Source: CAVUCH01 sp963739995 (GTDB lineage: Bacteria; Acidobacteriota; Vicinamibacteria; Vicinamibacterales; JAENWD01). From it: a stretch of 64,000 nucleotides of DNA. Positions 1 through 8,810 of this stretch are shown here, one piece after another. The notes beneath the pieces were generated by a model, which made no database searches, was not told the origin of the DNA, and saw only the letters and a list, made by a program, of their open reading frames with translations. Every line of letters begins with the position of its first letter. Position 1 is the first letter of the stretch. Position numbers and translations under genes: made by a program. The stretch covers positions 74,416 through 138,415 of the forward strand of contig CAVUCH010000011.1 of the NCBI GenBank assembly GCA_963739995.1. Direction: 5' to 3'.

Positions 1-60
1 GGCTCGCGCCCGAGCGGTGGGCGGCGCCTGCCCCCGCCCCCGACGTATTCCGCCCGCGAG

Positions 61-1188
61 TTGGCGCCAGTGGACGTTGCGCCCGTGCCGTTCGCGTCGT
101 TCGACGTGTCCCCGTCATTGCTCCAGGGCATGAAGGACATGGGCTATCTCGAGACGCGGCCCGTGCAGAGCGCCGTCATTCCGTACACGCTCGCGGGAGA
201 CGACGTGCTGGCGTCCGCGGAGACCGGCTCCGGCAAAACGATCGCGTTCGTGCTGCCGATCCTGCACCGCCTGTTCAACGTACCCGACCAGCAGCTGGCT
301 GGCACGCGCGCGCTGATTCTCGCGCCCACCCGCGAGCTGGCCGTTCAGATTGAAGACACCATCCAGGGCCTGACGTACCACACGAAGATCACGAGCTCCG
401 CGGTCTACGGCGGCGTGCCGATGGACCCGCAGGATCGCGCGCTGCGTGCGGGGGTCTCGATCGTCGTCGCGACACCGGGCCGCCTGATGGATCACATGCG
501 GTCGGCGACGCCCGACTTCGGACGGCTCGAGGTGCTCGTGCTCGATGAGGCGGACCGGATGATGGACATGGGCTTCTGGCCCGACGTCCAGCGCATCGTC
601 GCGACGCTGCCGACCAAGCGCCAGACGCTGCTCTTCTCCGCGACGCTGCCGGACGTGATCATGAAGCTCGCGAAGGCCATCGTGCGGGCTGACGCCAGGC
701 ACATCCAGGTGGGACGCGCGGGCGGACCGGCGATGTCGATCAGGCACATCGTCCACGTGATGGCGGCGAGCGAAAAGGTGTCGTGGCTGGCGAAGTTCCT
801 GCGCGGCGTCCATGGGCCCACGCTCGTGTTCCTCCGCCGCAAGAGCGGCGCGGATCGTGTCGCGCGTGACCTTGCGAGACTGGGCATCAAGGCGACCGCG
901 CTGCACGGCGATCGGTCGCAGGGCGAGCGCACCGCCGCCGTGGAAGGGTTCCGGAGCGGCAGGTACAGCGTGCTGGTGGCGACCGACCTCGCCGCGCGCG
1001 GGCTCGACATCGATGGAATCACCTACGTCGTGAACTTCGAGGTGCCCGATACGCCCGAGTCGTACGTGCATCGAGTGGGCCGCACCGGACGCGACCGCGC
1101 CGACGGCACCGCCGTGACGCTGGTGTCGCCCGAGGAAGAACGCGCGTTCCGCGCGCTGGAGAAATCCGTTGGCGTCCAACTTCAATAA
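61..1188 (+). CDS. DEAD-box ATP-dependent RNA helicase
   Basis: Superfamily 2 RNA helicase that unwinds RNA or remodels RNP using ATP, acting in the cytoplasm. Numbering from the TTG at 61, I see the Q-motif region near residues 11-36, Walker A AETGSGKT (53-60), PTREL (89-93), TPGR (138-141), DEAD (162-165), SAT (193-195), and in the second RecA lobe ATDLAARGLD and HRVGRTGR near the C-terminus. At 375 residues it is only the helicase core, without the basic tail of RhlE-type proteins. The frame stays open to the left window edge, so the true start could lie upstream of position 1. Which RNA it acts on cannot be read from the sequence. Confidence 0.93.
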   Translation: MAPVDVAPVPFASFDVSPSLLQGMKDMGYLETRPVQSAVIPYTLAGDDVLASAETGSGKTIAFVLPILHRLFNVPDQQLAGTRALILAPTRELAVQIEDTIQGLTYHTKITSSAVYGGVPMDPQDRALRAGVSIVVATPGRLMDHMRSATPDFGRLEVLVLDEADRMMDMGFWPDVQRIVATLPTKRQTLLFSATLPDVIMKLAKAIVRADARHIQVGRAGGPAMSIRHIVHVMAASEKVSWLAKFLRGVHGPTLVFLRRKSGADRVARDLARLGIKATALHGDRSQGERTAAVEGFRSGRYSVLVATDLAARGLDIDGITYVVNFEVPDTPESYVHRVGRTGRDRADGTAVTLVSPEEERAFRALEKSVGVQLQ

Positions 1189-1192
1189 CGAT

Positions 1193-1516
1193 ATGAACGA
1201 CCCCATCCTGCCTGGCGCGCGCGCCACAGAATCGAGCGCTGTGTCGGGCGCCGCGCCGAGCGCCGTGGCCGACACGCCGGCCGTGGCCGATAGCGTGGCG
1301 CTGGTGCAGCCCGCGGCGGTCTCAGCCGCGGTGATCAAGTTCCGATCCTGCCGCTGGCGGCGGCCGCCCGAAGACGGTACGGAGTGCTGCGGTCATCGGG
1401 ATGTGCTGCCCATGGCGGGGACGAACAGCTTCGACGCCGAGGCCTGGTGCCCGGACTGCACGTACTTCAAGCTGCGGCGCACACCCAAGAAGCGCGACGA
1501 CTCCTACCGATACTGA
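1193..1516 (+). CDS. Small Cys/His-rich hypothetical protein
   Basis: No family recognised. The 107-residue product (from ATG 1193, just after the helicase stop; an in-frame TTG at 1169 would overlap it) has a low-complexity Ala/Pro/Val N-terminal half and a compact C-terminal half with one Cys, a Cys-Cys-x-His cluster, a CPDC pair (CxxC) and a basic tail ending KKRDDSYRY. The spacing resembles a small zinc-binding fold, which is inference. It follows the helicase within 5 bp and is probably co-transcribed, so a nucleic-acid role is possible but unproven. Confidence 0.6.
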   Translation: MNDPILPGARATESSAVSGAAPSAVADTPAVADSVALVQPAAVSAAVIKFRSCRWRRPPEDGTECCGHRDVLPMAGTNSFDAEAWCPDCTYFKLRRTPKKRDDSYRY

Positions 1517-1551
1517 GACCGCGTTCCAGGTCGCGCCGGCCGTCGTGGACA

Positions 1552-1575
1552 CGGGACTTTAGTGGCCTAGTCCCG
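1552..1575. terminator. Hairpin between convergent genes
   Basis: A 7-bp perfect stem CGGGACT/AGTCCCG with a 10-nt loop lies between two genes that end towards each other (1516 and 1586). There is no T-run on either side, so rho-independent function is uncertain. The loop contains TAGTGGCCT, also found at the ends of the palindromic element at 11607-11774, so it may instead be a relic of that repeat family. Confidence 0.45.
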
Positions 1576-1585
1576 GCGGCTCTCG

Positions 1586-2395
1586 CTACTCGCTGAACTC
1601 CCTGGCCAGATCGGCCCATTCCCCTTCCGGCGCCAGGTCCTGGTACGCGCGCCAATGCAGGCGTGCGTCGGTCGACTTCCCGATCTTCTCGAGCGTCACG
1701 GCCAGGTAGAAGTGCGCTTCTGCGCACCCGGGGTTGACCGCCAGCGCATCACGGTACGAGAGTACCGCCGCCTCGAAGCGCCCCGTGTCGTGCATCACGT
1801 TGCCCAGATTGAAATGGGCCTCGTAGTACCCGGGCGCGAGAGTGATCGCGCGCTCGTAGAGCGCCTGCGCCTCGGGCATGTGTCCGCGGCTGTAGTGGGT
1901 GTTCCCGAGGTTGATGAGCGCCGGCACGAGGTCGCCATCCAGGGCGAGGGCCTGCCGGTATCGGGTGGCGGTGGCGGCCAGCGTATCAGGGTCACCCGTG
2001 TCGTCCGCGGAGGCGGCGAGGAAGATGCGTTCCGCCTCGCCCGCCGGCGGCGCCGCAGTCGTGGCCGGCGCCTGTGCCGCCGCCGCGGGCGCTGACGGCC
2101 GCGGCTTGAGGCGGATCACTTTTGCCGGTGTCGTGTCTGCCTGGAAGTCGAGCGCAAGCTGGCCGTGGCGCTCCGCCAGCAACCCGCGGACGATCGAGTG
2201 GAAGGACCGGTTACCCGTGAGCGCGGCGCTCACCTGCCGGATCACCCCAAGGTCGGCGAAGCTGTAGGCCGTGCTATGCCCCTTGCGGCCAAGCGGGTGG
2301 ATCAGCCCCCACTTGCGAAGGTATCGCAGGTGGTCGTCGGTGAGGCCGGGGTGCCGCGCGAGTACTTCGCGCGACGTGAAGTGCTGTTGCGTCAC
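1586..2395 (-). CDS. MerR-type helix-turn-helix protein fused to TPR repeats
   Basis: Probable transcriptional regulator. Residues about 8-75 form a MerR-like winged helix (SREVLARHPGLTDDHLRYLRKWGLI, then a wing around GHSTAYSFADLGVIRQ). A Pro/Ala linker follows, then at least three tetratricopeptide repeats (signatures ALINLGNTHYSRG, AHFNLGNVMHDTG and AHFYLAVTLEKIG) that usually bind partner proteins. The GTG at 2395 is chosen because it places the HTH at the N-terminus; the frame stays open upstream only antisense to glucokinase. The gene is divergent from glk (start 2513), so it may control it, but no operator was identified. MerR-TPR proteins recur in Acidobacteriota; the ligand is unknown. 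Confidence 0.8.
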   Translation of the reverse strand: MTQQHFTSREVLARHPGLTDDHLRYLRKWGLIHPLGRKGHSTAYSFADLGVIRQVSAALTGNRSFHSIVRGLLAERHGQLALDFQADTTPAKVIRLKPRPSAPAAAAQAPATTAAPPAGEAERIFLAASADDTGDPDTLAATATRYRQALALDGDLVPALINLGNTHYSRGHMPEAQALYERAITLAPGYYEAHFNLGNVMHDTGRFEAAVLSYRDALAVNPGCAEAHFYLAVTLEKIGKSTDARLHWRAYQDLAPEGEWADLAREFSE

Positions 2396-2499
2396 GTCGC
2401 CTGTGCCCCTCCTCCGGCATTGCGCTCCGGGCCAGCCGGCCCGGACATGGATCAGGGGCATCATACCGCCCGCTCCGGATCGCGCCGAACACGGTGCGG

Positions 2500-2505
2500 T
2501 ACAAT
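2500..2505 (+). promoter_or_regulatory. -10 hexamer TACAAT directly before glk
   Basis: TACAAT ends 7 nt before the ATG at 2513 with no Shine-Dalgarno between, the spacing expected for a leaderless transcript. No convincing -35 was seen. Similar hexamers sit close to the starts of several kinase genes in this window. Confidence 0.45.
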
Positions 2506-2512
2506 CCGCCGC

Positions 2513-3493
2513 ATGCTGCTGGCCGGCGACATCGGAGCCACCAAGACCCTGCTCGGCTTGTTTTCCCGCGCCCCCTCCCGGCCGGCGCCGCTCAACGTGC
2601 AGTCGTTCCAGACGGCTGATTACGGCAGCCTGGTCGAGATGGTGGACGCGTTCCTCACGCGTCAGCCGGGTGGACGTCCCATCATCGACGCCGCGTCTTT
2701 CGGCGTCGCCGGGCCGGTGATCGACGATTGCGCCGAGCTGACGAACGTGGGATGGGAGGTGGACGGGCGCGAGGTCGCCATCGCGTTCGGCCTCGCCTCG
2801 GTGCACCTGCTGAACGATCTGGTGGCGATCGCTCACTCCATCTCGGTGCTGCAGCCCGATGAACTCGGCCTGCTGCAGGAGGGGAAGCCCAATCTGAGCG
2901 GCAACGCGGGGCTGGTGGCGGCCGGCACGGGGCTCGGGGAATCGTACCTGTTCAACGACGGCCGACGCCTGGTGCCCGCGCCCTCGGAAGCCGGACACTC
3001 CGACTTCGCCGCGCGCACCCCGCGCGAGCTCGAGCTGAGTGCCTGGCTGATCGCGCGCGACGGGCGACCCGAGCTCGAGCAGGTCGTCTCGGGTATCGGA
3101 CTGCACAACCTCTATGCGTTCACGCACCCCGTGCCCTGCGAGGACATCGACGGCGGGTCGGAGCCAGTGGACGTGCCCGCGCTGATCTCACGGAAGGCGT
3201 TCGCGGGCACATGCCGGTATTGTATGGAAGCGCTGGAGCTCTTCGTCTCGGCCTACGGGGCGGAGTGCGGCAACCTCGCTCTGCGTGCGGTCACCACGCG
3301 CGGACTGTACGTGGGTGGCGGCATCGCGCCCAAGATCCTCCCGGCGATGCAGACGGGGCTCTTCCTCGACAGCTTCTGCGCAAAGCCGCCCATGCGTGAT
3401 CTGCTCGACTCGATTCCCGTGAAGGTGATCCTCAACCCCCAGGCGGGGCTGCTCGGGGCGGCGGTGTACGCGAACGCGGAGCTGCAAGGGTAG
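2513..3493 (+). CDS. glk: Glucokinase (Glk family)
   Basis: Cytoplasmic ATP-dependent glucokinase converting glucose to glucose 6-phosphate. The 326-residue length matches the family. The N-terminal phosphate-binding segment LAGDIGATKTLLGLF, the catalytic-loop region LLNDLVAIAHSI, the nucleotide/glucose segment AAGTGLGESYLF, PSEAGHSDFAAR and the C-terminal GLYVGGGIAPKI segment are all present and in order. It looks like the Glk family (PF02685) rather than a ROK kinase, because no CxCGxxGC zinc motif is seen. ATG 2513 is chosen because the phosphate-binding strand begins there. Divergent from the MerR-TPR gene. Confidence 0.92.
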   Translation: MLLAGDIGATKTLLGLFSRAPSRPAPLNVQSFQTADYGSLVEMVDAFLTRQPGGRPIIDAASFGVAGPVIDDCAELTNVGWEVDGREVAIAFGLASVHLLNDLVAIAHSISVLQPDELGLLQEGKPNLSGNAGLVAAGTGLGESYLFNDGRRLVPAPSEAGHSDFAARTPRELELSAWLIARDGRPELEQVVSGIGLHNLYAFTHPVPCEDIDGGSEPVDVPALISRKAFAGTCRYCMEALELFVSAYGAECGNLALRAVTTRGLYVGGGIAPKILPAMQTGLFLDSFCAKPPMRDLLDSIPVKVILNPQAGLLGAAVYANAELQG

Positions 3494-3539
3494 CCTGCAC
3501 GTCGGGCTGGCCTTGGCGGTGCATGGCGCGCAAGGCATC

Positions 3540-3562
3540 GGACGGCAACCCGTTTGCCGTCC
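3540..3562. terminator. Bidirectional hairpin between glk and the peptidase gene
   Basis: Perfect 9-bp stem GGACGGCAA/TTGCCGTCC with a 5-nt loop, midway between convergent stops at 3493 and 3581. No U-tract follows, but position and strength fit a shared terminator. Confidence 0.55.
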
Positions 3563-3580
3563 TCCGTCAGATGCTGACTC

Positions 3581-5143
3581 TCAGGGCTGCGTCGATCCCG
3601 CCTTCGCTGAGGCCGCTGCCGCCTTCGGCGCACTCGTCTTCGTGGGCATCCAGAACGTGGGGTCCGATGGTTGCCGGGCAGAACCGGCAGAGGTCTGGGT
3701 GCGCTGTCCAGCCGGCGGCGTGTCGAAGCGGCTGGGTTCGTCCATCAGCTTCTCAATCGCCTCGATGTCACTCGGAGCGAACGCCGAGAGGTTCTCGTAT
3801 CCTGTCGGCGTGATCAGAATCACGTCCTCGAGACGAATATAGACGTTGTCCTCCGGCACGGTGAGTGCGGGCTCGATCGTGAAGACCATGCCCGGCTCGA
3901 GCGTCTCGATCGGCCTGCTCACGTCGTGCACTTCCATCCCCACGAAGTGGCCAAGCGCGTTGCGCTCGCTGTTGCGCAGCTGCGTCACGAAGCGCGCGGC
4001 GGCTTCCCGGTGCTTCGGGGCCGAGAAACTCCATGAGCCGACGATGCGGTCCATTTTCGTCGTAGCGTCCCGCAGGATGTCGCGCGGCGCGGCGTTCGGG
4101 CGAATCGACTCCATGAGCGCGGTGTACAGCTTCAAGTAGACTCCGTAGAGCTCGCGCTGGACGGGCGAGAAGCGGCCCGAGGCGGGAAACATGCGCGTCA
4201 CGTCGGACGAGTAGTAGCGGTAGTCGGGAGCGTAGTCGAACAGGACGAGGTCCTCCGGCTTCAGCTCCGCTGAGCCGCCATGATAGTGCGGGTACACGGC
4301 GTTCCTGCCGGCAGCGACGAGCGCGAAATAGGCAATCCCCTGCGACCCGTGGGTCTTGAACACCCAGTCGGCGATCGCTTCGACCTCGTGCTCGCGCATG
4401 CCGGGGCGCGCCGCACGCATCGCCTCCATCAGACCCAGACCCGCGATGCGAGTGGCCTGACGGACCATCGCAATCTCGCGAGGCGTCTTGATCATGCGCA
4501 ACGCGTCCAGCATTGGATCCAGATCCCGGACTTCGACGCCCGCTGCCGCTGCGCTCAGCTTCGCGGCGAACGCGGCCTCACGTGACGGCCGGCTGTCCCA
4601 GGGATCCGCCGCAGCGGCCGCAGCGTAGCGCGCCACCGAATCCGGCGTGACCGCCGCTACCGATTCGCCGCGACGTGGCGTGTACACCACGCGTCCTCCT
4701 TCGGCAGCGGCCTTGAACGCGTCGCCGAAGGACTCTCGGGCACGCACGTCGGTGATGCCGGTCAGGCGCGCCGCCTCCGGCCCTGGCACAAGCACCGGAC
4801 CCTCTGAACGCTCCATCCGCTCATTCCTCGGGGGCAGGAATAAGATGGTGGTCTTCGTCCGCCCATCGAGCAGGACGATGGCCCGCGGCACCTCGACGCC
4901 GGTCAGATAGAAGAAATGGTTGTTCTGGCGGAAGGGCAGATAGGAACTGGTCTCGGGAGCGCCCTGCACCACCGCCACCCCCTCGCCAATCTGCGCGAAC
5001 AGGGCCGCCCGGTGCGCGGCAAATTCCTCCGGTGGGAAGGCGCTGGTGAACAATGGGTTCTGCGCCGACGCCTTGACGGCCAAAAGGGCGACGATGACTG
5101 CCACGAGGCGGACAACAGCGCCATACCCGGTGCGACGTCTCAT
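3581..5143 (-). CDS. Secreted M24 metallopeptidase (Xaa-Pro aminopeptidase type)
   Basis: Predicted exported dinuclear-metal aminopeptidase of the PepP/M24 family that removes N-terminal residues preceding proline. The N-terminus has a signal peptide (RRR, then a hydrophobic stretch ending VKASAQ). An AMP_N-like domain follows (QNNHFFYLTGVEVPRA). The pita-bread catalytic domain shows the metal ligands in order: Asp in LVLFDYAPDY and in SSDVTR, His in GHFVGMEVHD, Glu in FTIEPAL and Glu in RLEDV. A Pro/Ala/Thr-rich tail follows the domain. It lies 42 bp downstream of pntA on the same strand and may share its transcript, with no obvious functional link. Confidence 0.9.
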   Translation of the reverse strand: MRRRTGYGAVVRLVAVIVALLAVKASAQNPLFTSAFPPEEFAAHRAALFAQIGEGVAVVQGAPETSSYLPFRQNNHFFYLTGVEVPRAIVLLDGRTKTTILFLPPRNERMERSEGPVLVPGPEAARLTGITDVRARESFGDAFKAAAEGGRVVYTPRRGESVAAVTPDSVARYAAAAAADPWDSRPSREAAFAAKLSAAAAGVEVRDLDPMLDALRMIKTPREIAMVRQATRIAGLGLMEAMRAARPGMREHEVEAIADWVFKTHGSQGIAYFALVAAGRNAVYPHYHGGSAELKPEDLVLFDYAPDYRYYSSDVTRMFPASGRFSPVQRELYGVYLKLYTALMESIRPNAAPRDILRDATTKMDRIVGSWSFSAPKHREAAARFVTQLRNSERNALGHFVGMEVHDVSRPIETLEPGMVFTIEPALTVPEDNVYIRLEDVILITPTGYENLSAFAPSDIEAIEKLMDEPSRFDTPPAGQRTQTSAGSARQPSDPTFWMPTKTSAPKAAAASAKAGSTQP

Positions 5144-5185
5144 GTGATCTCCACTCTGCCCAACCGGGCACGTCCTGACCGCCGG

Positions 5186-6346
5186 CTACGCGCTCGCCAG
5201 CACCAGCCCCTTCACGCGTTCGTGGACGACTTCCCCCTTGTGGGTGACCAGCGTCTCGCGCGTGATTTCGTCGGTGAGATCCCACTGCATCTGCCCTTCC
5301 TTGTTCACCAGGTGCAGGAGGAACGTCGTGATGTTCTTCGCGTACATCTGGCTCGCATGGTAGGGCACGGTGGACGGCAGGTTGGTCGGGCCGAGGATCG
5401 TTACGCCGTGTTCGACGATCACCTCGTCCGCGCGCGTCAGCTCGCAATTGCCGCCGCGTTCCGCCGCGAGGTCGACGATCGCCGAGCCCGGCTGCATGCC
5501 GCGGACCATGTCGCCGGTGATCAGCACCGGCGCCTTGCGGCCGGGGATAGCGGCCGTCGTGATGACGATGTCGCTGCCCGCCACCACCTTCGACATCGCG
5601 TCGCGCTGACGCTGGTAGAAGGCTTCGTCCTGCGCCTTTGCGTAGCCGCCGGCATCCTGCGCGTCGGCGGTCTCGAGCGGCACATCGGCGACCTTGGCGC
5701 CAAGACTGAGGATCTGCTCCTTCGCCGCCGGCCGCACGTCATAGGCCTGCACCTGCGCCCCCAGGCGCTTGGCCGTGGCGATGGCCTGCAGGCCGGCCAC
5801 GCCGACGCCAATCACGAACGCGCGCGCAGCGCTCACGTTGCCCGCCGCCGTCATCAGCATGGGAAACATGCGGGGCACGGTCACGGCCGCGATGAGCACG
5901 GCCTTGTAGCCGGCAATCGTCGCCATCGACGACAGGGCGTCCATGCTCTGTGCGCGCGTGATCCGCGGCATCAGCTCCATCGAGAACGACGACACCTGCC
6001 GTTCCGCGAGCTGGCGGACCAGCGCGTGATCCGTCAACGGATCGAGGAAGGCAATGACGGATTGGCCGGGCCTGAGCGCAGCAAGATCGGCGTCTGTGGA
6101 CGGGGCTCCAGCTGGCCCGAGCCTGACCCGCAGCAGCATCTCGGCACGCGCGCTCACATCGGCGCGTGACGGCACGATGGTCGCGCCCTTCTCGGTGTAC
6201 GCCGCATCGGTGAACCCTGCTGACGTCCCGGCGTTCGACTCCACGAGCACCTGGTGCCCGGCCTTGACGAGCGGCGTGACGCTCGCGGGTGCCAGGGCAA
6301 CCCGGCGCTCGCCTGGCCACGATTCGCGGACGACTCCAATAATCAT
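5186..6346 (-). CDS. pntA: NAD(P) transhydrogenase subunit alpha-1 (domain I)
   Basis: NAD(H)-binding domain I of proton-translocating transhydrogenase, which couples hydride transfer between NADH and NADP to the proton gradient. Diagnostic segments: start MIIGVVRESWPGERRVALAP, the family signature RITRAQSMDALSSMATIAGY, the Rossmann glycine motif GVGVAGLQAIATAKRLGA followed by VQAYDVRPAAKEQ, and PTNLPSTVPYHAS. It is 386 residues, so it is the split alpha-1 form without membrane domain II. The expected alpha-2 and beta genes are not adjacent: a peptidase lies downstream and egtD upstream. Alanine dehydrogenase is related, but the AQSMDALSSMA signature favours PntA. Confidence 0.9.
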   Translation of the reverse strand: MIIGVVRESWPGERRVALAPASVTPLVKAGHQVLVESNAGTSAGFTDAAYTEKGATIVPSRADVSARAEMLLRVRLGPAGAPSTDADLAALRPGQSVIAFLDPLTDHALVRQLAERQVSSFSMELMPRITRAQSMDALSSMATIAGYKAVLIAAVTVPRMFPMLMTAAGNVSAARAFVIGVGVAGLQAIATAKRLGAQVQAYDVRPAAKEQILSLGAKVADVPLETADAQDAGGYAKAQDEAFYQRQRDAMSKVVAGSDIVITTAAIPGRKAPVLITGDMVRGMQPGSAIVDLAAERGGNCELTRADEVIVEHGVTILGPTNLPSTVPYHASQMYAKNITTFLLHLVNKEGQMQWDLTDEITRETLVTHKGEVVHERVKGLVLASA

Positions 6347-6526
6347 GATTACATCCCGGTCAGAACATGAGGGCGCGGTGCTGCTTGGCGAGCCGTAGAG
6401 GAATGAAGCCCGTGCAGCCGGGCGTCCCGCCAGTTCTATCAGATTTCCGCGGCGAGAAGGGTTGCGAACTGCAAAAGAGTGAACCCGCGGGCAAACAAGG
6501 TGGGAAGTCGGGGCCTCGCCGAAGCG

Positions 6527-7504
6527 TCAGGCCCGCCGGAACAGCGTCAGTGCGAACCCCGCCGAACCGTCCACCCACTGGTCCTGCAGGGTCAGCCCTG
6601 CGCGCGCGCCGAGCTGTTCGAGCCCGCGCGGTTCAAACTTGTAGGAGCTCTCGGTCCAGATCGATTCGCCGCGGTCGAAGCCCACGCGGCAGCGGGCACG
6701 CGGGATCTCAATCACCTGCCGGCGTGCGCTGACCAGGTGCATCTCGACCCGCGAGGCAGAGGCGTTCCAACGCGCCTCGTGCACGAAGCTCGCGAGATCG
6801 ATCTCCGCGCCTAGCTCCGTATTGATCCGCAGCAGTATGTTCTTGTCGAACGCCGCGGTGACCCCAAGCGGGTCGTCGTATGCGAGGAGCACGTCCCGCT
6901 CCGGTTTCACCAGATCGGCTCCCAGCAGGACGAGGTCGCCCGGACGGAGCGCTCCCCCAATCTGCCGCAGCAACCCGACCGCCTCCCCGGGGTCGAAGTT
7001 TCCGATGTTCGAGCCGAGAAACAGCACGAGCTGGCGGCCGTGCCCTGGCGGCTCGGTGGCGCTCAACCCCGCTTCGTAGGTGGCCTCGTGGGTGGTGACG
7101 CGCACGTCCGGGAAGCGGGCCAGGGTGGCAGCCGCCAGGTCGAGGGCACGCGCCGACACGTCGATCAGGTGCACGGCAGGCCGGTACCCACGCACCACGG
7201 CGGCTTCGATCAGGATCGCGAGCTTTTCGCCGCTGCCACCCCCCAGCTCGATGAAGGAGGCGTCGTTACCTGCCGCGTGCACGAGCGACGCGGCGTGCCG
7301 GGCGAGCAGGGCCGACTCGCTGCGCGTGATGCGATACCAGGGCAGGCGGCAGATCGCCTCGAAGAGCGCCGACCCGAGGGCGTCGTAGAACCATCGAGCC
7401 GGCAGCCGCTTGGGGTTCGCGAGCAGACCGGCACGAACGTCCCCGGCGAAAGCGGCAAGCGCCGGAGCCTCCTCAGCGCGCGCAGCGGAACGTGGCATAG
7501 ACAT
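6527..7504 (-). CDS. egtD: L-histidine N-alpha-methyltransferase EgtD
   Basis: Trimethylates histidine with S-adenosylmethionine to hercynine, the first step of ergothioneine synthesis. The 325-residue protein has the family N-terminus (RWFYDALGSALFEAICRLP, YRITRSESALL), the SAM-binding core (FIELGGGSGEKLAILIEA, VHLIDVSARAL) and the FLGSNIGNFDP loop, and ends FALTLFRRA. ATG 7504 or ATG 7498 could start it. It overlaps the end of egtB by about 30 bp on the same strand, implying translational coupling in an egtB-egtD operon. Confidence 0.94.
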   Translation of the reverse strand: MSMPRSAARAEEAPALAAFAGDVRAGLLANPKRLPARWFYDALGSALFEAICRLPWYRITRSESALLARHAASLVHAAGNDASFIELGGGSGEKLAILIEAAVVRGYRPAVHLIDVSARALDLAAATLARFPDVRVTTHEATYEAGLSATEPPGHGRQLVLFLGSNIGNFDPGEAVGLLRQIGGALRPGDLVLLGADLVKPERDVLLAYDDPLGVTAAFDKNILLRINTELGAEIDLASFVHEARWNASASRVEMHLVSARRQVIEIPRARCRVGFDRGESIWTESSYKFEPRGLEQLGARAGLTLQDQWVDGSAGFALTLFRRA

Positions 7505-8810
7505 AAGGGTAATGGGGGCGAAACCAGTTGCGGAAACTGCGGCGCACGTGCGCTACCGGTGTTGCTTGCGACGCGCCCTTGAGCACGAAATGCGCCGCGT
7601 CGAAGAAGTCGGCCGAGTACTCGGGATACGACGCCATCGGCGAGAAGCCCGGGAACGGCGCAAACGGCGAAGCGGTCCACTCCCAGCCGTTCCCCACCAG
7701 ATCGTGCACACCGAACGCGCTCGCCCCGGATGGATACGAACCGACGGGCACCGGTTCCCAGTGCACCGCGCCGAAGTTGCCGCGAGATGGCTCCGGTGCC
7801 GCGTCACCCCATGGCAGCACCCGCTCCCGCCCGTCGGGAGTTCCGAACGCTGCCCGGTGATACTCCGCCTCGGTCATCAGCCGGTCGCCACGCCACCGCG
7901 CAAACGCCTCCGCCTCTGCATGACTCACGTACACGGGCCACGCGGGCGGCAGCGGAAGGAGATCGAACATGCCGCGCCAGTACCACTCCCCGTCGTGCCG
8001 CTCCCAGAAGAGAGGGTGCGTCACCTGCTCGGCCGTGCGCCACTGCCAGGCAGCCGGCGTCCACAGCGACTCGCGCCCGTAGCCCCCGTCTTCCACGAAC
8101 GCACGGAACTCCGCGTTCGTGACATCGTACTGATCCACCGTGAAGGCGGGGACGTCGATCGACACTTCACCGAACTCGTTGTCCCATCCGAACGGCACGG
8201 CGGCGCGCCGTGCGCCGAGCGTGGCCGTACCTGCCGGGATCTCCACGCGTGCACGCCCGGGTACCGGGCCGTCGGTGGCGGGCGCAACGCCCGACGGCCG
8301 ATGCTTCTGATCGAGCGGAAGACGATGCCAGATGTACTGCAGCGTCTCCTGGTGCATCTCCTCGTGCTCGATGATTGTGAACACAGCCTCGGCGCGATCG
8401 AGCAACGGGTGCCCTGGACGGTCCAGCTCGACGCTCGAGAGGACCTCTTCGAGCCGTCGATCGGATTCCTCGACATATGCGATTACCTGGTCACGAGGCG
8501 GCCAGGACGCGCGCAGCGAGTCGCCTGGCACTTCGTGCTCCGGATCGATCCCGCGTGCAAAGAGCACTTCGAGCGCAGGGTCGATCCCCTTCTGTCCCAG
8601 CGCCTTCTTGAGCAGCGTGTTCACGCTGAAGGCAGCCAGGTGGCCCTCGTAGAACACGACTGGATTGCGCAGCGTGATGGGGCGGCTGTAGTAGGCCTCG
8701 GGGGTTACCAGATCGAACAACTGTCGTGAGCGCGCACGCGTACGACGAAAGCGATCGAGAAGCGCCCCGCGATCGATCGCGGCGGCGGCAGAGATGGCGT
8801 GGCTGGACAT
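7473..8810 (-). CDS. egtB: Ergothioneine biosynthesis sulfoxide synthase EgtB
   Basis: Non-haem iron enzyme that oxidatively couples hercynine to cysteine or gamma-glutamylcysteine with O2. It has an N-terminal DinB-like helical domain and a C-terminal formylglycine-generating-enzyme-like domain (WEWTASPFAPFPGF, RGDRLMTEAEYHRAAFG). The probable three-His iron site is visible: H57 in YEGHLAAF and H149/H153 in EHEEMH. 445 residues is normal. Whether the thiol donor is cysteine or gamma-glutamylcysteine cannot be settled here; no egtA, egtC or egtE lies nearby, which weakly favours the direct-cysteine type. Confidence 0.94.
   Translation of the reverse strand: MSSHAISAAAAIDRGALLDRFRRTRARSRQLFDLVTPEAYYSRPITLRNPVVFYEGHLAAFSVNTLLKKALGQKGIDPALEVLFARGIDPEHEVPGDSLRASWPPRDQVIAYVEESDRRLEEVLSSVELDRPGHPLLDRAEAVFTIIEHEEMHQETLQYIWHRLPLDQKHRPSGVAPATDGPVPGRARVEIPAGTATLGARRAAVPFGWDNEFGEVSIDVPAFTVDQYDVTNAEFRAFVEDGGYGRESLWTPAAWQWRTAEQVTHPLFWERHDGEWYWRGMFDLLPLPPAWPVYVSHAEAEAFARWRGDRLMTEAEYHRAAFGTPDGRERVLPWGDAAPEPSRGNFGAVHWEPVPVGSYPSGASAFGVHDLVGNGWEWTASPFAPFPGFSPMASYPEYSADFFDAAHFVLKGASQATPVAHVRRSFRNWFRPHYPYVYATFRCAR

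Noticed and set aside
1586..3127. Long minus-strand frame covering glucokinase
   Set aside because: Only the part up to GTG 2395 has protein-like sequence (MerR plus TPR). The rest is the antisense shadow of glk.
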